A DNA stretch of 64,000 nt from Dehalococcoidia bacterium (GCA_020850615.1 JADZEI010000081.1:1-64000), one strand, 5' to 3'. Positions 16,877 to 26,483 are shown, counted from the stretch's first letter. Translations and numbers: made by a program. The notes: generated by a model not told the origin, from the letters alone.

Positions 16877-18049
16877 TCAGTCGCGGGGGAGGCCGAGGCC
16901 GCGGGTGGCGATGATGTTGCGCTGGACTTCGCTGGAGCCGCTGTAGATGGTCGGCGAGACGTTGGAGAGGTGGCCCTTTTCCATGACGCCGTTGAAGCGG
17001 ACGTGCCGGGAGTCGGGTTCGAGCACGCCGGCGGGGCCGAGGGTGTTGACACCGAAGTTGGTGATGCGCTGGGCGAGCTCGGTGGCGTAGAGCTTGATGA
17101 CCGAGGCTTCGTAGTTCACCATCCGGCCGGCTTCCTGCATCCAGGCGGTGCGATAGCTGAGGATGCGCCCGATTTCGTTCGCGACCCAGAGGTCGGCGAG
17201 GCGGTGGCGGGGGACGGCGGCGTAGCCGGAGGCGGCGCCGGGCCGGTCGCTGCGGATGGCGGAGGCGATGAGCTCGAGGGTGCGCTGGTTGGCGGCGATC
17301 GAGGCGACGTTGGAGCGCTCGAAGTCGAGCAGGGTCATCGCGACGTACCAGCCGTTGTTCTCTTCGCCGACGCGGTTGGCGACGGGCACGCGGACGTCTT
17401 CGAAGAAGACTTCGTTGAACTCGTGGTAGCCGGCCATGTTGACGATGGGACGGACCTGGATGCCGGGCGTCTTCATGTCGACGAGGAGGAAGGAGATGCC
17501 CTTGTGCTTGGGGGCGTCGGGGTTCGTGCGGACGAGGAGGAAGCACCAGTCGGCGTGGTGGGCGCCGGTGGTCCAGATCTTCTGGCCGTTGACGACGTAG
17601 TCGTCGCCGTCGCGGGTGGCGCGGGTCTGGAGGGCGGCGAGGTCGGAGCCGGCGCCGGGTTCGCTATAGCCCTGGCACCAGACGACTTCGGAACTGGTGA
17701 TGCGGGGGAGGTGCTCGCGCTTCTGGGCGTCGCTGCCGTGGATGATGAGCGTGGGGCCAATCATCCCGACGTTGAAGACGCGGCCGGCATCGGGGGCGCC
17801 GGCGTAGGAGAGCTCTTCGCTGAAGATCATCTGGTTGATGTGGCTCCAGCCGAGGCCGCCGTATTCGACGGGCCAGGCCGGGGCAACCCACTTGCGGGCC
17901 GCGAGCTTCTGGTTGAAGGCGACCTGGGAGGGCCAGTCTTCCTGGCTGGTGGGGCGAGCGGGGCCGGGGCCAGAGGGCACGGCCTCCTTGAGGAAGGCGC
18001 GGACTTCGGCGCGGAGGGCATCGTGTTCGGCGGTGAACTTGAAATCCAT
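16877..18049 (-). CDS. Acyl-CoA dehydrogenase
   Basis: 390 residues, normal length. GYSEPGAGSDLAALQTRA binds FAD and substrate, VNGQKIWTTGAHHADW continues the flavin site, and IYSGSSEVQRNIIATRGLGLPRD is the C-terminal signature. It oxidises an acyl-CoA to the enoyl-CoA and passes electrons to ETF. The start is the ATG of MDFKF, where homology begins. The chain-length or ring substrate is not determinable. It is monocistronic here, flanked by repeat-rich gaps. Confidence 0.93.
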   Translation of the reverse strand: MDFKFTAEHDALRAEVRAFLKEAVPSGPGPARPTSQEDWPSQVAFNQKLAARKWVAPAWPVEYGGLGWSHINQMIFSEELSYAGAPDAGRVFNVGMIGPTLIIHGSDAQKREHLPRITSSEVVWCQGYSEPGAGSDLAALQTRATRDGDDYVVNGQKIWTTGAHHADWCFLLVRTNPDAPKHKGISFLLVDMKTPGIQVRPIVNMAGYHEFNEVFFEDVRVPVANRVGEENNGWYVAMTLLDFERSNVASIAANQRTLELIASAIRSDRPGAASGYAAVPRHRLADLWVANEIGRILSYRTAWMQEAGRMVNYEASVIKLYATELAQRITNFGVNTLGPAGVLEPDSRHVRFNGVMEKGHLSNVSPTIYSGSSEVQRNIIATRGLGLPRD

Positions 18050-18085
18050 CGGTGGTGTGTCCCCTCGAGCGGTGTGCCCTCGCCC

Positions 18086-18109
18086 GCTCCTCGCCGCGGG
18101 GCGAGGAGC
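18086..18109. repeat. GCTCCTCGCC hairpin
   Basis: GCTCCTCGCC and GGCGAGGAGC form a perfect 10-bp stem with a 4-base loop. It lies upstream of the acyl-CoA dehydrogenase and downstream of the small membrane protein, so it may be a dispersed repeat or a terminator for the latter. Confidence 0.5.
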
Positions 18110-18197
18110 CATGGTGGCGCGGCTGCGAGCATGCTACCGCATGGTAAGCGGCGGGACACGCGCGCGATGTGGGGCGGGGATTGCGCGGCCGTGGCGG

Positions 18198-18443
18198 TTA
18201 ACCGATCGGCTGGCCGATGGCCCAGAGGGCGATTGCGGCCCAGGGGACGGCCGCGAGGCACACGGTGACGGCGGCGACCGCGGCGTAGAGGCGTGTGGGA
18301 TGCAGGGCGGCAGCTGCGCCCGCGGCGACGACGGCGAGCACCAGCAGCCCGAGGCCGATGCTGAAGAGCGTGAGGTACCCGGCGACGACGAACGCCGGCC
18401 CGCTCGTCAGCGCGACCCTGGCGTAGAACTGGCGGTCGCTCAC
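18198..18443 (-). CDS. Small membrane protein, three spans
   Basis: About 81 residues with three hydrophobic segments. AAGGAGG lies 4 bases before the GTG, a strong site that sets the start although no ATG exists. The longer open frame upstream is not coding in character. Function unknown. Confidence 0.65.
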   Translation of the reverse strand: MSDRQFYARVALTSGPAFVVAGYLTLFSIGLGLLVLAVVAAGAAAALHPTRLYAAVAAVTVCLAAVPWAAIALWAIGQPIG

Positions 18444-18583
18444 CACGCCTCCTTCCGCGGGAAGTCTCCCTCCGAGGCAATGTACCGGGGCATCGACGGG
18501 TGCCCGCAGGTATCGCGGCCGCGTTGCAGCGCCCCGTTTCCCCCGTTCGCGCACGGGACGTTCGCCTGTGCCATGATCGGCGG

Positions 18584-19954
18584 ATGGCGACACCACGCAG
18601 GCCGGAAGGCGGGTACCAGCCGAACCTGCTCGCGACGAGCGGCGAGGAGCCGGTGCAGGCGGACGCGCCGCTGGCTGCCCGGATGCGGCCCCGGAACCTG
18701 GATGAGTTCGCGGGGCAGGAGCAGGCGGTCGGCAAGGGGTCGATGCTGCGGAGCTCGGTGGAGCAGGGGCGGCTGCCTTCGGTGATCCTGTGGGGGCCGC
18801 CGGGCTGCGGGAAGACGACGCTGGCGCGGATCCTGGCGCGGTCGGTGCAGGCGGAGTTCGTGGCGATCTCGGCGGTGTCGTCCGGCGTGGCGGACCTGCG
18901 GAAGGTGGTGGCGGAGGCGGCAGCGCGGCGGACGGGCGGGCGCCGGACGGTGCTGTTCATCGACGAGATCCACCGGTTCAACAAGGCGCAGCAGGACGTG
19001 ATCCTGCCGTACGTGGAGGACGGGACGGTCACGCTCATCGGCGCGACGACGGAGAACCCGTCGTTCGAAGTGGTGGCGCCGCTGCTGAGCCGGGCGCGGG
19101 TGGTGCGCCTGCTGCCGCTACGCGACGAGGACCTGGGGGCGATCGTCGATGCGGCGCTGGGCGATTCGGAACGCGGGATCGGCGGGCAGGGGCTGGCGCT
19201 GGCGGAGGATGCGCGGGAGCTGCTCGTGCAGGGCACGAACGGGGACGCGCGGGCGGCGCTGACGGCGCTGGAGATCGCGGCGAACCTGGCGAACGGCGCG
19301 GGGCGGCGGGAGATCAGCGCCGGGGACGTGCGGAACGCGCTGCAGGACCGGCGGCCGTACTACGACAAGGGCGCGGACTTCCACTTCGACACGGTGTCGG
19401 CGTTCATCAAGACGCTGCGGGGGTCGGACCCGGACGCGGCGCTCTATTGGCTGGCGCGGATGATCGAGAGCGGCGAGGACCCGCTATTCATCGTGCGGCG
19501 GATGGTGATCCTGGCCTCGGAGGATGTGGGCCTTGCGGACCCGCAGGCGCTGGTGGTGGCGACGGCGTGCCAGCAGGCCGTGCACTTCGTGGGCATGCCG
19601 GAGGGGTTCCACGCGATGGCGGAGTGCGCGCTCTACCTGGCGCTCGCGCCGAAGAGCAACAGTGGCTACCGGGCGTACCTGAAGGCGCGGGAGGACGCGG
19701 TGCGGACGTCGCACCTGGGGGTGCCGCTGCACCTGCGGAACGCGGTGACGGGGATGATGCGGCAGTTCGGGTATGGGCAGGGGTACCGGTACGCGCACGA
19801 CGAGGCGGACCACATCGCGCGCGGGGCGACGTATTTACCTGAAGAGCTCGCCGGAGCACGCTACTACGAACCCGGGGAGCTCGGGTACGAGGCCGAGATG
19901 GCGGCGCGGCTTGCGAAGCTGCGCGAGCTCCCGGGCATGGATAGCGACGCATGA
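18584..19954 (+). CDS. rarA: Replication-associated recombination ATPase RarA/MgsA
   Basis: 456-residue AAA+ ATPase. Walker A GPPGCGKTT is at 71-79 and Walker B VLFIDEIHRFNKAQQD near 125-140. GATTENPSFEV (sensor 1) and the C-terminal MgsA segment with SEDVGLADP and MPEGFHAMAECALYLALAPKSN follow. It acts on stalled replication forks. No Shine-Dalgarno is seen, but CATGAT ends 6 bases before the ATG, like the leaderless genes of this window. It overlaps the next gene by ATGA. Confidence 0.95.
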   Translation: MATPRRPEGGYQPNLLATSGEEPVQADAPLAARMRPRNLDEFAGQEQAVGKGSMLRSSVEQGRLPSVILWGPPGCGKTTLARILARSVQAEFVAISAVSSGVADLRKVVAEAAARRTGGRRTVLFIDEIHRFNKAQQDVILPYVEDGTVTLIGATTENPSFEVVAPLLSRARVVRLLPLRDEDLGAIVDAALGDSERGIGGQGLALAEDARELLVQGTNGDARAALTALEIAANLANGAGRREISAGDVRNALQDRRPYYDKGADFHFDTVSAFIKTLRGSDPDAALYWLARMIESGEDPLFIVRRMVILASEDVGLADPQALVVATACQQAVHFVGMPEGFHAMAECALYLALAPKSNSGYRAYLKAREDAVRTSHLGVPLHLRNAVTGMMRQFGYGQGYRYAHDEADHIARGATYLPEELAGARYYEPGELGYEAEMAARLAKLRELPGMDSDA

Positions 19955-20274
19955 AGATCGAGCTCTATTACTCCCGTTCGACGGGGATCACGAAGCAGGC
20001 GGACGAAGCGCTGAAGATGGCGATCGAGGCGACCGGGATCGAGGCCGAGGTCGCCTATATCGAAGTCGACAGCACGGAGCAGGCGAAGGCGATGCGGTTC
20101 CTGGGGTCGCCGACGATCCGGGTCGAAGGCGTGGACGTGGAGTACGGGGAGCGGGAGCCGGACGAGTACCAGCTGGGCGGGCGGTACTACAACACGCCCG
20201 AGGGGTGGAAGAACTGGCCGAACGCGCGGCAGATCGCGAACACGATCGTCGAAGCGCAGCACCGGGCGGGCTGA
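19951..20274 (+). CDS. Cysteine-less thioredoxin-fold protein
   Basis: 107 residues. A beta start (MKIELYY) and FLGSPTIRVEGVDVEYG, with a cis-Pro-like SPT, match the small thioredoxin-fold proteins of the DF/DUF2703 type. Where those carry a CxxC near residues 8-13 this one has SRSTGI, and it contains no cysteine at all. It cannot therefore do disulfide chemistry. The start overlaps the rarA stop by 4 bases, so the two are co-translated. Confidence 0.75.
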   Translation: MKIELYYSRSTGITKQADEALKMAIEATGIEAEVAYIEVDSTEQAKAMRFLGSPTIRVEGVDVEYGEREPDEYQLGGRYYNTPEGWKNWPNARQIANTIVEAQHRAG

Positions 20275-20283
20275 GGCGCCCCG

Positions 20284-20664
20284 GTGGCGGACGACGGTGA
20301 CGAGGCGGAGGTGCTGCGGGCGAACGAGCGGTTCTACGCGGCCTTCACGGAGCGGGACTTCGCCGCAATGAGCCGGGCATGGGCGGAACGGGCCCGGGTG
20401 ACGTGCATCCACCCCCACTGGAACGTGCTGGAGGGCCGGGATGCGGTGCTGCGGAGCTGGGCAGGCATCATGAACAACCCTGCGCAGCCGCGGGTGGTGG
20501 CCGGCGGGGCGGAGGTCACGGTCGCCGGGGACCTGGCGGTGGTGGTGTGCCGCGAATTCGTGGCCGGCGTAGGGCTGCTGGCGACCAACGTGTTCATGCG
20601 GGAGGACGGCGACTGGCGGCTGCTGCACCACCATTCGAGCCCGGTGGCGGCCGAAGCGTCGTGA
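20284..20664 (+). CDS. NTF2/SnoaL-like protein
   Basis: 126 residues from GTG with GAGG at 7 bases. LRANERFYAAFTERDFAAMSRAWAE is the typical first helix pair, and WNVLEGRDAVLRSWAGIM continues the fold. DWRLLHHHSSPV at the end is common in the calcium/calmodulin kinase II association-like branch. These domains bind small ligands or dimerise. It starts 9 bases after the thioredoxin-like gene and probably belongs to the same transcript. Confidence 0.85.
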   Translation: MADDGDEAEVLRANERFYAAFTERDFAAMSRAWAERARVTCIHPHWNVLEGRDAVLRSWAGIMNNPAQPRVVAGGAEVTVAGDLAVVVCREFVAGVGLLATNVFMREDGDWRLLHHHSSPVAAEAS

Positions 20665-20675
20665 GGCGGACGTAG

Positions 20676-21011
20676 GTGGCGGGACGGCAGGTGTTCGCGC
20701 GGCTCGATGAGGAGTGCGTGGACGCCACGGCGGAGCTGTTCGGCGTTGTGCCAGCGGTGGAGCCGTACACGCCGGACGGGGAGCCGGTCTACCGGCTGAC
20801 GCTCAGGGGCGCGGCCGACGGGGTGCAGCTGATCGTGTGGCCGTCAATCGCGCGGGTGGACGTGGCGAGCACGGGTAATCACGCCTGGGTGCTCAAAGAC
20901 GTGGGCCACGTGGAGATCATCGAGGGGGTGGAGGTGGTGTTTCACCCGCGGGAGGGGCGGGGGTTCCTCTTCGTGGCGGTGAACGGGTTCATCAACATGG
21001 TGATGGGGTAG
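20676..21011 (+). CDS. Unknown 111-residue protein
   Basis: GTG start with GAGG upstream, 11 bases after the NTF2-like gene, so it likely ends that operon. Mixed alpha/beta, with the strands VYRLTLRG, GVQLIVWPSIARVDV and VEVVFHP. No signal peptide, span or known motif. Confidence 0.65.
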   Translation: MAGRQVFARLDEECVDATAELFGVVPAVEPYTPDGEPVYRLTLRGAADGVQLIVWPSIARVDVASTGNHAWVLKDVGHVEIIEGVEVVFHPREGRGFLFVAVNGFINMVMG

Positions 21012-21018
21012 GCGCAGC

Positions 21019-21462
21019 TCAGGCGGCGACCATGGGACCGGTGGGCTTGCGGTCGGTCATCCCGGCGCGGCGGCCGGCGAAGTGGCCACGCTCGTGGAGC
21101 TCGTAGCGCGAGGTGGGCTCGGTCGCGGCGAGGGCAACGGCGTAGCCGGTGACGATTCCACTGTCGTCCCAGAGGAGGGCGACGGAGGCGCGGACGCGGC
21201 GGCCGGTGGCGGGACCTTCGCCGGCGCGCCATTCGACCACGAAGTCGGAGGTGTGGCGGGATTCGAACCACTCGCGGACGATGCGGGAGCGGTCGCGGAT
21301 GTCGATGAACTGGAGCCAGCCGGAGCCGGTGGCCTCGTGCTGGCAGAGTCCGGTGAGCTCCATCCAGCGCCGGTTCACGAAGGTGCAGTGGCCGTCGAGC
21401 GCGGTCTGGAAGAGAGCGACCGGGACTTCGGTGGCGAAACGGCGGAAGGTGTCGGCGTGCAT
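21019..21462 (-). CDS. Single PAS-domain protein
   Basis: 147 residues. VPVALFQTALDGHCTFVNRRWMELTGL is the PAS core, followed by WLQFIDIRDRSRIVREW, the usual HP-D-R segment. There is no output domain. GGAGG precedes the ATG at 8 bases. It may sense a ligand or dock with another regulator. Confidence 0.85.
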   Translation of the reverse strand: MHADTFRRFATEVPVALFQTALDGHCTFVNRRWMELTGLCQHEATGSGWLQFIDIRDRSRIVREWFESRHTSDFVVEWRAGEGPATGRRVRASVALLWDDSGIVTGYAVALAATEPTSRYELHERGHFAGRRAGMTDRKPTGPMVAA

Positions 21463-21818
21463 GGGGATTACCTCCGGACTGATGTATCGCATGTTGGGAT
21501 TAACGGCAGTAGGGCGTGATCAGGGAATACCCCGGGCGGGCGGAGGGTGACCATGATGGGTGGCAGGTTCGAGGCGGAATAGAAAAGAGCGATGCGGGTG
21601 TAGGTGGCGCGTATGACCGAGTGGGCCCGCGGAAAGTGGCCCTAAGGGCCGGCCCGGAACAGCGGCCGGGTCGCGGGGGGGTGGTGCCCAAGGGTGCATC
21701 GGGCTAACGCGGGGCATCCGTTGGGCTTAGACGCGCCGCCGAGGCTGGGCTCGGCGGACTACCCCGCTTGCGCGGGACGTGCGGTGTGAAGACCGGAATA
21801 CATGACGAAACGTCGTCC
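21463..21818. repeat. Gene-free gap with palindromic repeat, copy B
   Basis: No gene is supported here. 21736-21757 is CCGCCGAG-gctggg-CTCGGCGG, then ACTACC and a second hairpin CCCGC-ttgc-GCGGG (21763-21776). Upstream, gggctaacgcggggcat (21700-21716) is shared with copy C near 53520. Downstream of the repeat the DNA is noticeably less GC-rich. Confidence 0.6.
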
Positions 21819-21938
21819 ATGGAGGGTTTGAAAGGCCGTACACTGGTGATTCCAACTGACTATCGCACCCCCTACAGGCCGTCGGTTCAGCGAGTCGGCG
21901 GCGGCAATACGACCCCCTATCCCTCGAGGAGGCCGGCA

Positions 21939-23183
21939 CTGCCGCATCACACCGAACTCATCGGCACCATCGCCGCCGGGCTGACCGTGGCGTTCATCCT
22001 GGGCGCCCTGGCGTGGCGGCTGCGCTTACCCCTGATCGTGGGGTACCTGGCGGCGGGGATCATGGTGGGGCCGTTTACGCCGGGGTACGTTGCCGACCAG
22101 GGGGTCGCGACGCAGCTCGCCGAGATCGGCGTGATCCTGCTGATGTTCGGCGTGGGGTTGCACTTCTCGATCGGTGACCTGCTTTCGGTGCGGCGGCTGG
22201 CGCTGCCGGGTGCGATCGGCCAGGTGCTGTTCGCGACGCTGCTGGGGGTCGCGCTGAGCCGGCTGTGGGGCTGGGGGCTCGCCGAGGGGATCGTGCTGGG
22301 GCTCGCGCTTTCGGTGGCGAGCACGGTGGTGCTGCTGCGGGCACTGAACGGGTCGAACGAGCTGGAGACGCCGCAGGGGCGGGTGGCGGTGGGCTGGCTG
22401 GTGGTGGAGGACCTGATCACGGTGCTCGCCCTCGTGCTGCTGCCGGCGCTGGCCGGCTTCGTGGGCACCAGCCAGGCGACGAGCGCGACCGGGTGGGAGC
22501 TCGCCTGGGACGTCACGGTGACGCTGGCGAAGGTGGGTGCGTTCATCGTCCTGATGCTGGTGGCGGGGACACGTGCGGTGCCGTGGGTGCTGGCACGTGT
22601 GGCAACGACGGGTTCCCGGGAACTGTTCATCCTGGCGGTTCTGGCGATTTCGCTGGGCGTTTCGTTCATTGCCGCGGAGCTGTTCGACGTGTCGTTCGCG
22701 CTGGGGGCGTTCCTGGCGGGACTCGTGGTGAATGCATCGCCGTTGAGCCACCGGGCGGGCGAGGAAGCGCTGCCGCTGCGGGAGGCGTTCTCGGTGCTGT
22801 TCTTCGTGTCGGTGGGGATGCTCATCGACCCGCAGATCCTGTGGGAGCGGGCGGCCGAACTGGGCGGCGTGCTGGCGATCGTGCTGGTCGCAAAGGCGGC
22901 GGTGGCGATTGCGCTCGTGCGGGCGCTTGGCGGGGACCTGTCCATTGGGCTGACGGTGGCGGCGGGGCTTTCCCAGGTCGGCGAGTTCTCGTTCATCCTG
23001 GTGGAGGGCGCATTCGCACTCGGCATTTTCCCGGACACCGGGCGGGACCTTGTGCTCGGGGCGGCGCTGGTGTCGATCACGCTGAACCCGCTGCTGTTCG
23101 CGCTGGCACGACGTGTCCGGGGGAGGGTCACGACGCAGGCCGCGGTGCCGGCGCGGCCGGTCCCGCTGGGGGCGGACCACTGA
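21939..23183 (+). CDS. CPA2 cation:proton antiporter, KefB/YbaL-like, without RCK domain
   Basis: About 414 residues and 12 predicted spans. The family core LPLIVGYLAAGIMVGPFTPG, LLMFGVGLHFSIGDLL and GLSQVGEFSFILVEGAF is clear. It exchanges K+ or Na+ for protons. The C-terminal nucleotide-sensing TrkA-N/RCK domain of KefB is absent. The start is a judgement. AGGAGG at 21927-21932 is 6 bases before CTG at 21939, exactly where homology begins (LPHHTELIGTI). The nearest in-frame ATG is at 21819, and the added residues look like translated intergenic DNA. Confidence 0.85.
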   Translation: MPHHTELIGTIAAGLTVAFILGALAWRLRLPLIVGYLAAGIMVGPFTPGYVADQGVATQLAEIGVILLMFGVGLHFSIGDLLSVRRLALPGAIGQVLFATLLGVALSRLWGWGLAEGIVLGLALSVASTVVLLRALNGSNELETPQGRVAVGWLVVEDLITVLALVLLPALAGFVGTSQATSATGWELAWDVTVTLAKVGAFIVLMLVAGTRAVPWVLARVATTGSRELFILAVLAISLGVSFIAAELFDVSFALGAFLAGLVVNASPLSHRAGEEALPLREAFSVLFFVSVGMLIDPQILWERAAELGGVLAIVLVAKAAVAIALVRALGGDLSIGLTVAAGLSQVGEFSFILVEGAFALGIFPDTGRDLVLGAALVSITLNPLLFALARRVRGRVTTQAAVPARPVPLGADH

Positions 23184-23229
23184 GGGTCGGCTGCGCCCTT
23201 CGGCGGCGTGGCCCCTCGCGAAGCGCGGG

Positions 23230-24282
23230 TTAGACGGCGACGGTGGTGCGGCGGGACAGCTCGGCGCGGACGAGGGGCGCCACCCGGGTGCCGAGGAGCT
23301 CGATCGCTCGCATGACCTGGGCGTGCGGCATCGTGCCGACGCTGATGTGGAGCAGGAAGCGCTCGGCCTTGAAGAGGTCGTGGACGAAGAGCATCTTCTC
23401 GGCGACCTGTTCGACGTTGCCGACGAGGAGCGCGCCGGGAGGCGAGCAGAGTGCCTCGAAGTGGTCGCGGATCATTGGCGGCCATCCACGCTCGCGGCCG
23501 AGCTGGGTCATCACGACCTCGTAGGGCGGGTAGAACTCGTCCTTCGCCTGCTCCAGGGTGTCGGCGATGTAGCCGTGCATGTGGATGCCCACGCGGACGT
23601 CGGCGCCGGGGACGGCGGCCTGGCGGGCGCGTTCGCGGTAGAGGTCGACAAGCGGGGCGAAGCGCTCCGGGGCGCCGCCGATGATGGCGACGGCGAGCGG
23701 AAGCCCGAGCCGGGCTGCGCGCACGACCGAGCTCGGGGTGCCACCGACGGCGAGCCACACGGGGAGGGGCTGCTGGAGCGGGCGGGGATACACCCCGCGA
23801 TCGTCAATGGCGGGGCGGTGGTTGCCGGACCAGGTGACGCGCTCGGATTCGCGGACGCGGAGGAGGAGATCGAGCTTCTCGCGGAAGAGGTCGTCGTAGT
23901 CGTCGAGACTCTGGCCGAAGAGCGGGTAGGACTCGATGAAGGAGCCGCGGCCGGCCATGATCTCGGCGCGGCCGCCGGAGAGGAGGTCGAGCGTCGCGAA
24001 GTCCTGGAAGACGCGGACGGGGTCGTCGGAGCTGAGCACGGAGACGGCGCTGGTCAGGCGGATGTTGCGGGTGCGCTCGGCGGCGGCAGCGAGGACGACC
24101 GCGGGAGCGGAGGCGGCGAAGTCGGGGCGGTGGTGTTCGCCGACGCCGTAGACATCGAGGCCGGCCTGGTCGGCGAGCTCCACCTCTTCGATGAGGTCGT
24201 GGAGACGCTGGGCGGACGAGACGGTGACGCCGGTGCGCGGGTCGCGGGTGGTTTCCGCGAAGGTGGTGATGCCGATTTCCAT
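23230..24282 (-). CDS. LLM-class flavin-dependent oxidoreductase (Atu2307-like)
   Basis: 350 residues of the bacterial-luciferase fold. [28 protein letters not shown] and [32 protein letters not shown] are typical of the FMN-linked branch annotated as LLM-family probable oxidoreductase. AGGAGG at 7 bases fixes the start. It uses reduced flavin to oxidise an unknown small molecule. F420 use cannot be excluded but the branch suggests FMN. Confidence 0.9.
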   Translation of the reverse strand: MEIGITTFAETTRDPRTGVTVSSAQRLHDLIEEVELADQAGLDVYGVGEHHRPDFAASAPAVVLAAAAERTRNIRLTSAVSVLSSDDPVRVFQDFATLDLLSGGRAEIMAGRGSFIESYPLFGQSLDDYDDLFREKLDLLLRVRESERVTWSGNHRPAIDDRGVYPRPLQQPLPVWLAVGGTPSSVVRAARLGLPLAVAIIGGAPERFAPLVDLYRERARQAAVPGADVRVGIHMHGYIADTLEQAKDEFYPPYEVVMTQLGRERGWPPMIRDHFEALCSPPGALLVGNVEQVAEKMLFVHDLFKAERFLLHISVGTMPHAQVMRAIELLGTRVAPLVRAELSRRTTVAV

Positions 24283-24682
24283 GGTGGGCCTCCTGGGGCG
24301 CCCGATGATAGTTGCGCGTGCACCTACTTCCACTGTAGCGGGCCGGGGATCGCGAAGGGAAGCGGGTTTCGCGGCGACGAGTGCTCCGAAAAAACGGGTG
24401 CCTTCGGACGGCGAGACGGCGGGTTCGTCGCCAGACAATCGTGGGCATGGCGACGGATATGGGGTATCGCGGCCTACCTCGCACCGAGTTCAGCGCGGGC
24501 GGACCGTTCGTTGGGTCGGCCCGACCTGTGAAGCCGGGCGGAGGCGCCGTAATCGCACCGGGAGGCCCACGTGGGACGGCGGACGACCGCCCGGCGAAGA
24601 ACTGACGGCCGAACGGCCAGTCACGGCGGGGGCCGGAGGCGGCACGCTGAGCCATGACGCAGGGAGTGCCCGGGGAGACACG
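24283..24682. other. Gene-free gap with hairpins
   Basis: No coding frame is supported. The clearest structure is at 24603-24623, where TGAC-GGCC pairs with GGCC-A-GTCA around a GAAC loop, 60 bases before the 55-residue gene. A second hairpin near 24410-24432 has GGCGA/TCGCC arms. These could be leader structures for the small gene. Confidence 0.4.
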
Positions 24683-24850
24683 GTGTACTGGTTGTTCATC
24701 GACGCTGGCGAATGGCTGCTTTGCGAGAGGGGCCGGCTGGAGACGGCGCGACGCCTCGGCGTTTCGGCGACGGTGCTTGCCGAGCAGGTGCTGAAGCAAC
24801 TGCGGTCGCTCTTCCCGGACATCGAGTTCGTGGTGATCCAGGACGAGTAG
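24683..24850 (+). CDS. 55-residue unknown protein
   Basis: GTG with GGGGAG at 5 bases opens a compact protein: a start with Trp and aromatic residues (YWLFIDAGEWLLC), a helix (GRLETARRLGVSATVLAEQVLKQL) and an end strand (DIEFVVIQDE). It looks like a real small folded domain. It ends 2 bases from the stop of the convergent GGDEF gene. Function unknown. Confidence 0.6.
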   Translation: MYWLFIDAGEWLLCERGRLETARRLGVSATVLAEQVLKQLRSLFPDIEFVVIQDE

Positions 24851-24852
24851 GC

Positions 24853-26355
24853 TCAGGCGACGAGGCCGGGGGCGGAGACGACACGGGCACGGCCGCCGCG
24901 CTTCGCGGTAAAGAGCCGGGCATCGGCGAGCTGGTGGGAGGCGGCGAGCGGATCGGCGGCGTGTGCCTGCCAGGAGGCGACGCCGGCACTGAGCGTGACC
25001 GGGATGACCGTGCCCCGGCGCGTGCACACGGGGTCTTCGGCAAACAGGAGGATGGCGCGCTCCGCGAGGGCGACGGCCTCGGCGAGGGGACGGGCGACAA
25101 GGACGCCGAACTCTTCGCCGCCGAGCCGGCCGACGACGCCCGAACCGGCGTAGAGCTGCTCCAGGCGCTGAGCGACCGCGCAGAGCACTTCGTCGCCGGC
25201 GAAGTGGCCGTGACGGTCGTTCACGGCCTTGAAGTGGTCGATGTCGAGGATGGTGACGGCGAGTGAGGCGTGCTCGCGGGCCCGGGCGATCCAGGCGCGG
25301 CGATTGAGCAGCCCGGTGAGGTCGTCGTGGTCCGCGAGGTGCTGGGCTTCGGCGCGGAGGCGCTGTTGCTCCTGGAGCGCGTGCTGGAGTTCCTCTGCGT
25401 TGGCGGCGACCTGGCGGTAGAGGTGGCGGTTGTCGACGAGGGTGAACCACTGGCGGAGGACGAGGAACGCGGCGGCCAGGACGGCTGCGATGGCGAGCGG
25501 GAGATGGAGCTGACCCTGCCAGGCGAGATAGCCGGCGAACAACACGAGCGGGGAGACGGCGGCGTAGGGGAGCAGCAGACCCGCGACCGACTGCCCTTCG
25601 AGCGGCCGGACGAGGGCGGGACGGCTCGGCGGAGAGACGGCGGCGAGGGCGAGGAGCCAGTAGCCGGCCTGCCAGCCGAGGTCGAGGACGGTGGCGCTGG
25701 CCACGGTTTCCTGGCCGACAAGGCTGTAGCCGGCGTCGGCGGCGATGGTGGCGGACACGGACGCCACAAGCAGGAGCATGCGCGGGTTGGTGTGGTCGCG
25801 GGCGCTGTAGAGCGCGACGACGAGGCCGACGATGACGGCGAGGTCCAGGATGGGGTAGCCGATGCCGACGAGGGCGGCGAGGCTCGTCCCGTCTTCGAAG
25901 CGGGGTTCGACGAGGAAGTGCCACCAGAAGGCAGCGGCGACGATGGTGACGGCAGCGGCGTCGGCCCAGGTGCGGTAGTCGACCAGGCCGCGGCCGGTGA
26001 AGGCGAAGGTGGCGACGGCGCCGATGAGGGCGGCATAGCCGGCGTAGTAGAAGGCGTCAGCGGGGCCGGGGAAGGGTGCCTCGTAGCGCAGGACGAGGGC
26101 GTAGTAGCCGAAGTAGAGCTCTACCGCGGCCCAGGCGCCGAGCATGACGGACATGAGCAGCCAGCCGAGCCGGTAGCGGCCGGGCGCGCAGTTGGCGGCG
26201 CGCAGCGCGACGGCGCAAGCAAGCAGCGCGGGTGCCGGGAAGAGGACGCCGGCGAGGAAGGGGTGGAACGCGGGGAACGGGAGGGCAGCCGCGGACACCG
26301 CCAGCTGGGCTGACGCGGCAATGAGGATCACGCGCCGAGAAAGCACAACAGCCAT
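24853..26355 (-). CDS. Membrane diguanylate cyclase (GGDEF)
   Basis: 500 residues. About eight to nine membrane spans fill residues 1-300, followed by a short coiled linker (HALQEQQRLRAEAQHLADHDDLTG) and a GGDEF domain. DDLTGLLNRRAW is at 344-355, DIDHFKAVND at 371-380 and the active loop GGEEF at 412-416, so it should make c-di-GMP. The RxxD inhibitory site normally five residues before the loop is absent. The start ATG at 26355 is followed at once by the first span. Confidence 0.9.
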   Translation of the reverse strand: MAVVLSRRVILIAASAQLAVSAAALPFPAFHPFLAGVLFPAPALLACAVALRAANCAPGRYRLGWLLMSVMLGAWAAVELYFGYYALVLRYEAPFPGPADAFYYAGYAALIGAVATFAFTGRGLVDYRTWADAAAVTIVAAAFWWHFLVEPRFEDGTSLAALVGIGYPILDLAVIVGLVVALYSARDHTNPRMLLLVASVSATIAADAGYSLVGQETVASATVLDLGWQAGYWLLALAAVSPPSRPALVRPLEGQSVAGLLLPYAAVSPLVLFAGYLAWQGQLHLPLAIAAVLAAAFLVLRQWFTLVDNRHLYRQVAANAEELQHALQEQQRLRAEAQHLADHDDLTGLLNRRAWIARAREHASLAVTILDIDHFKAVNDRHGHFAGDEVLCAVAQRLEQLYAGSGVVGRLGGEEFGVLVARPLAEAVALAERAILLFAEDPVCTRRGTVIPVTLSAGVASWQAHAADPLAASHQLADARLFTAKRGGRARVVSAPGLVA

Positions 26356-26483
26356 GGTGCCCCACGAAGCCGTAGTGAGAGTGATTTCACCTTCACGATC
26401 GGACGGCGGGGAGCGGAAGCGGAGGGGTGAAACAGCGTGGGGCAATGACGAGTTCGCGCGTCGGGAATATGCGCAAGAGAGTG

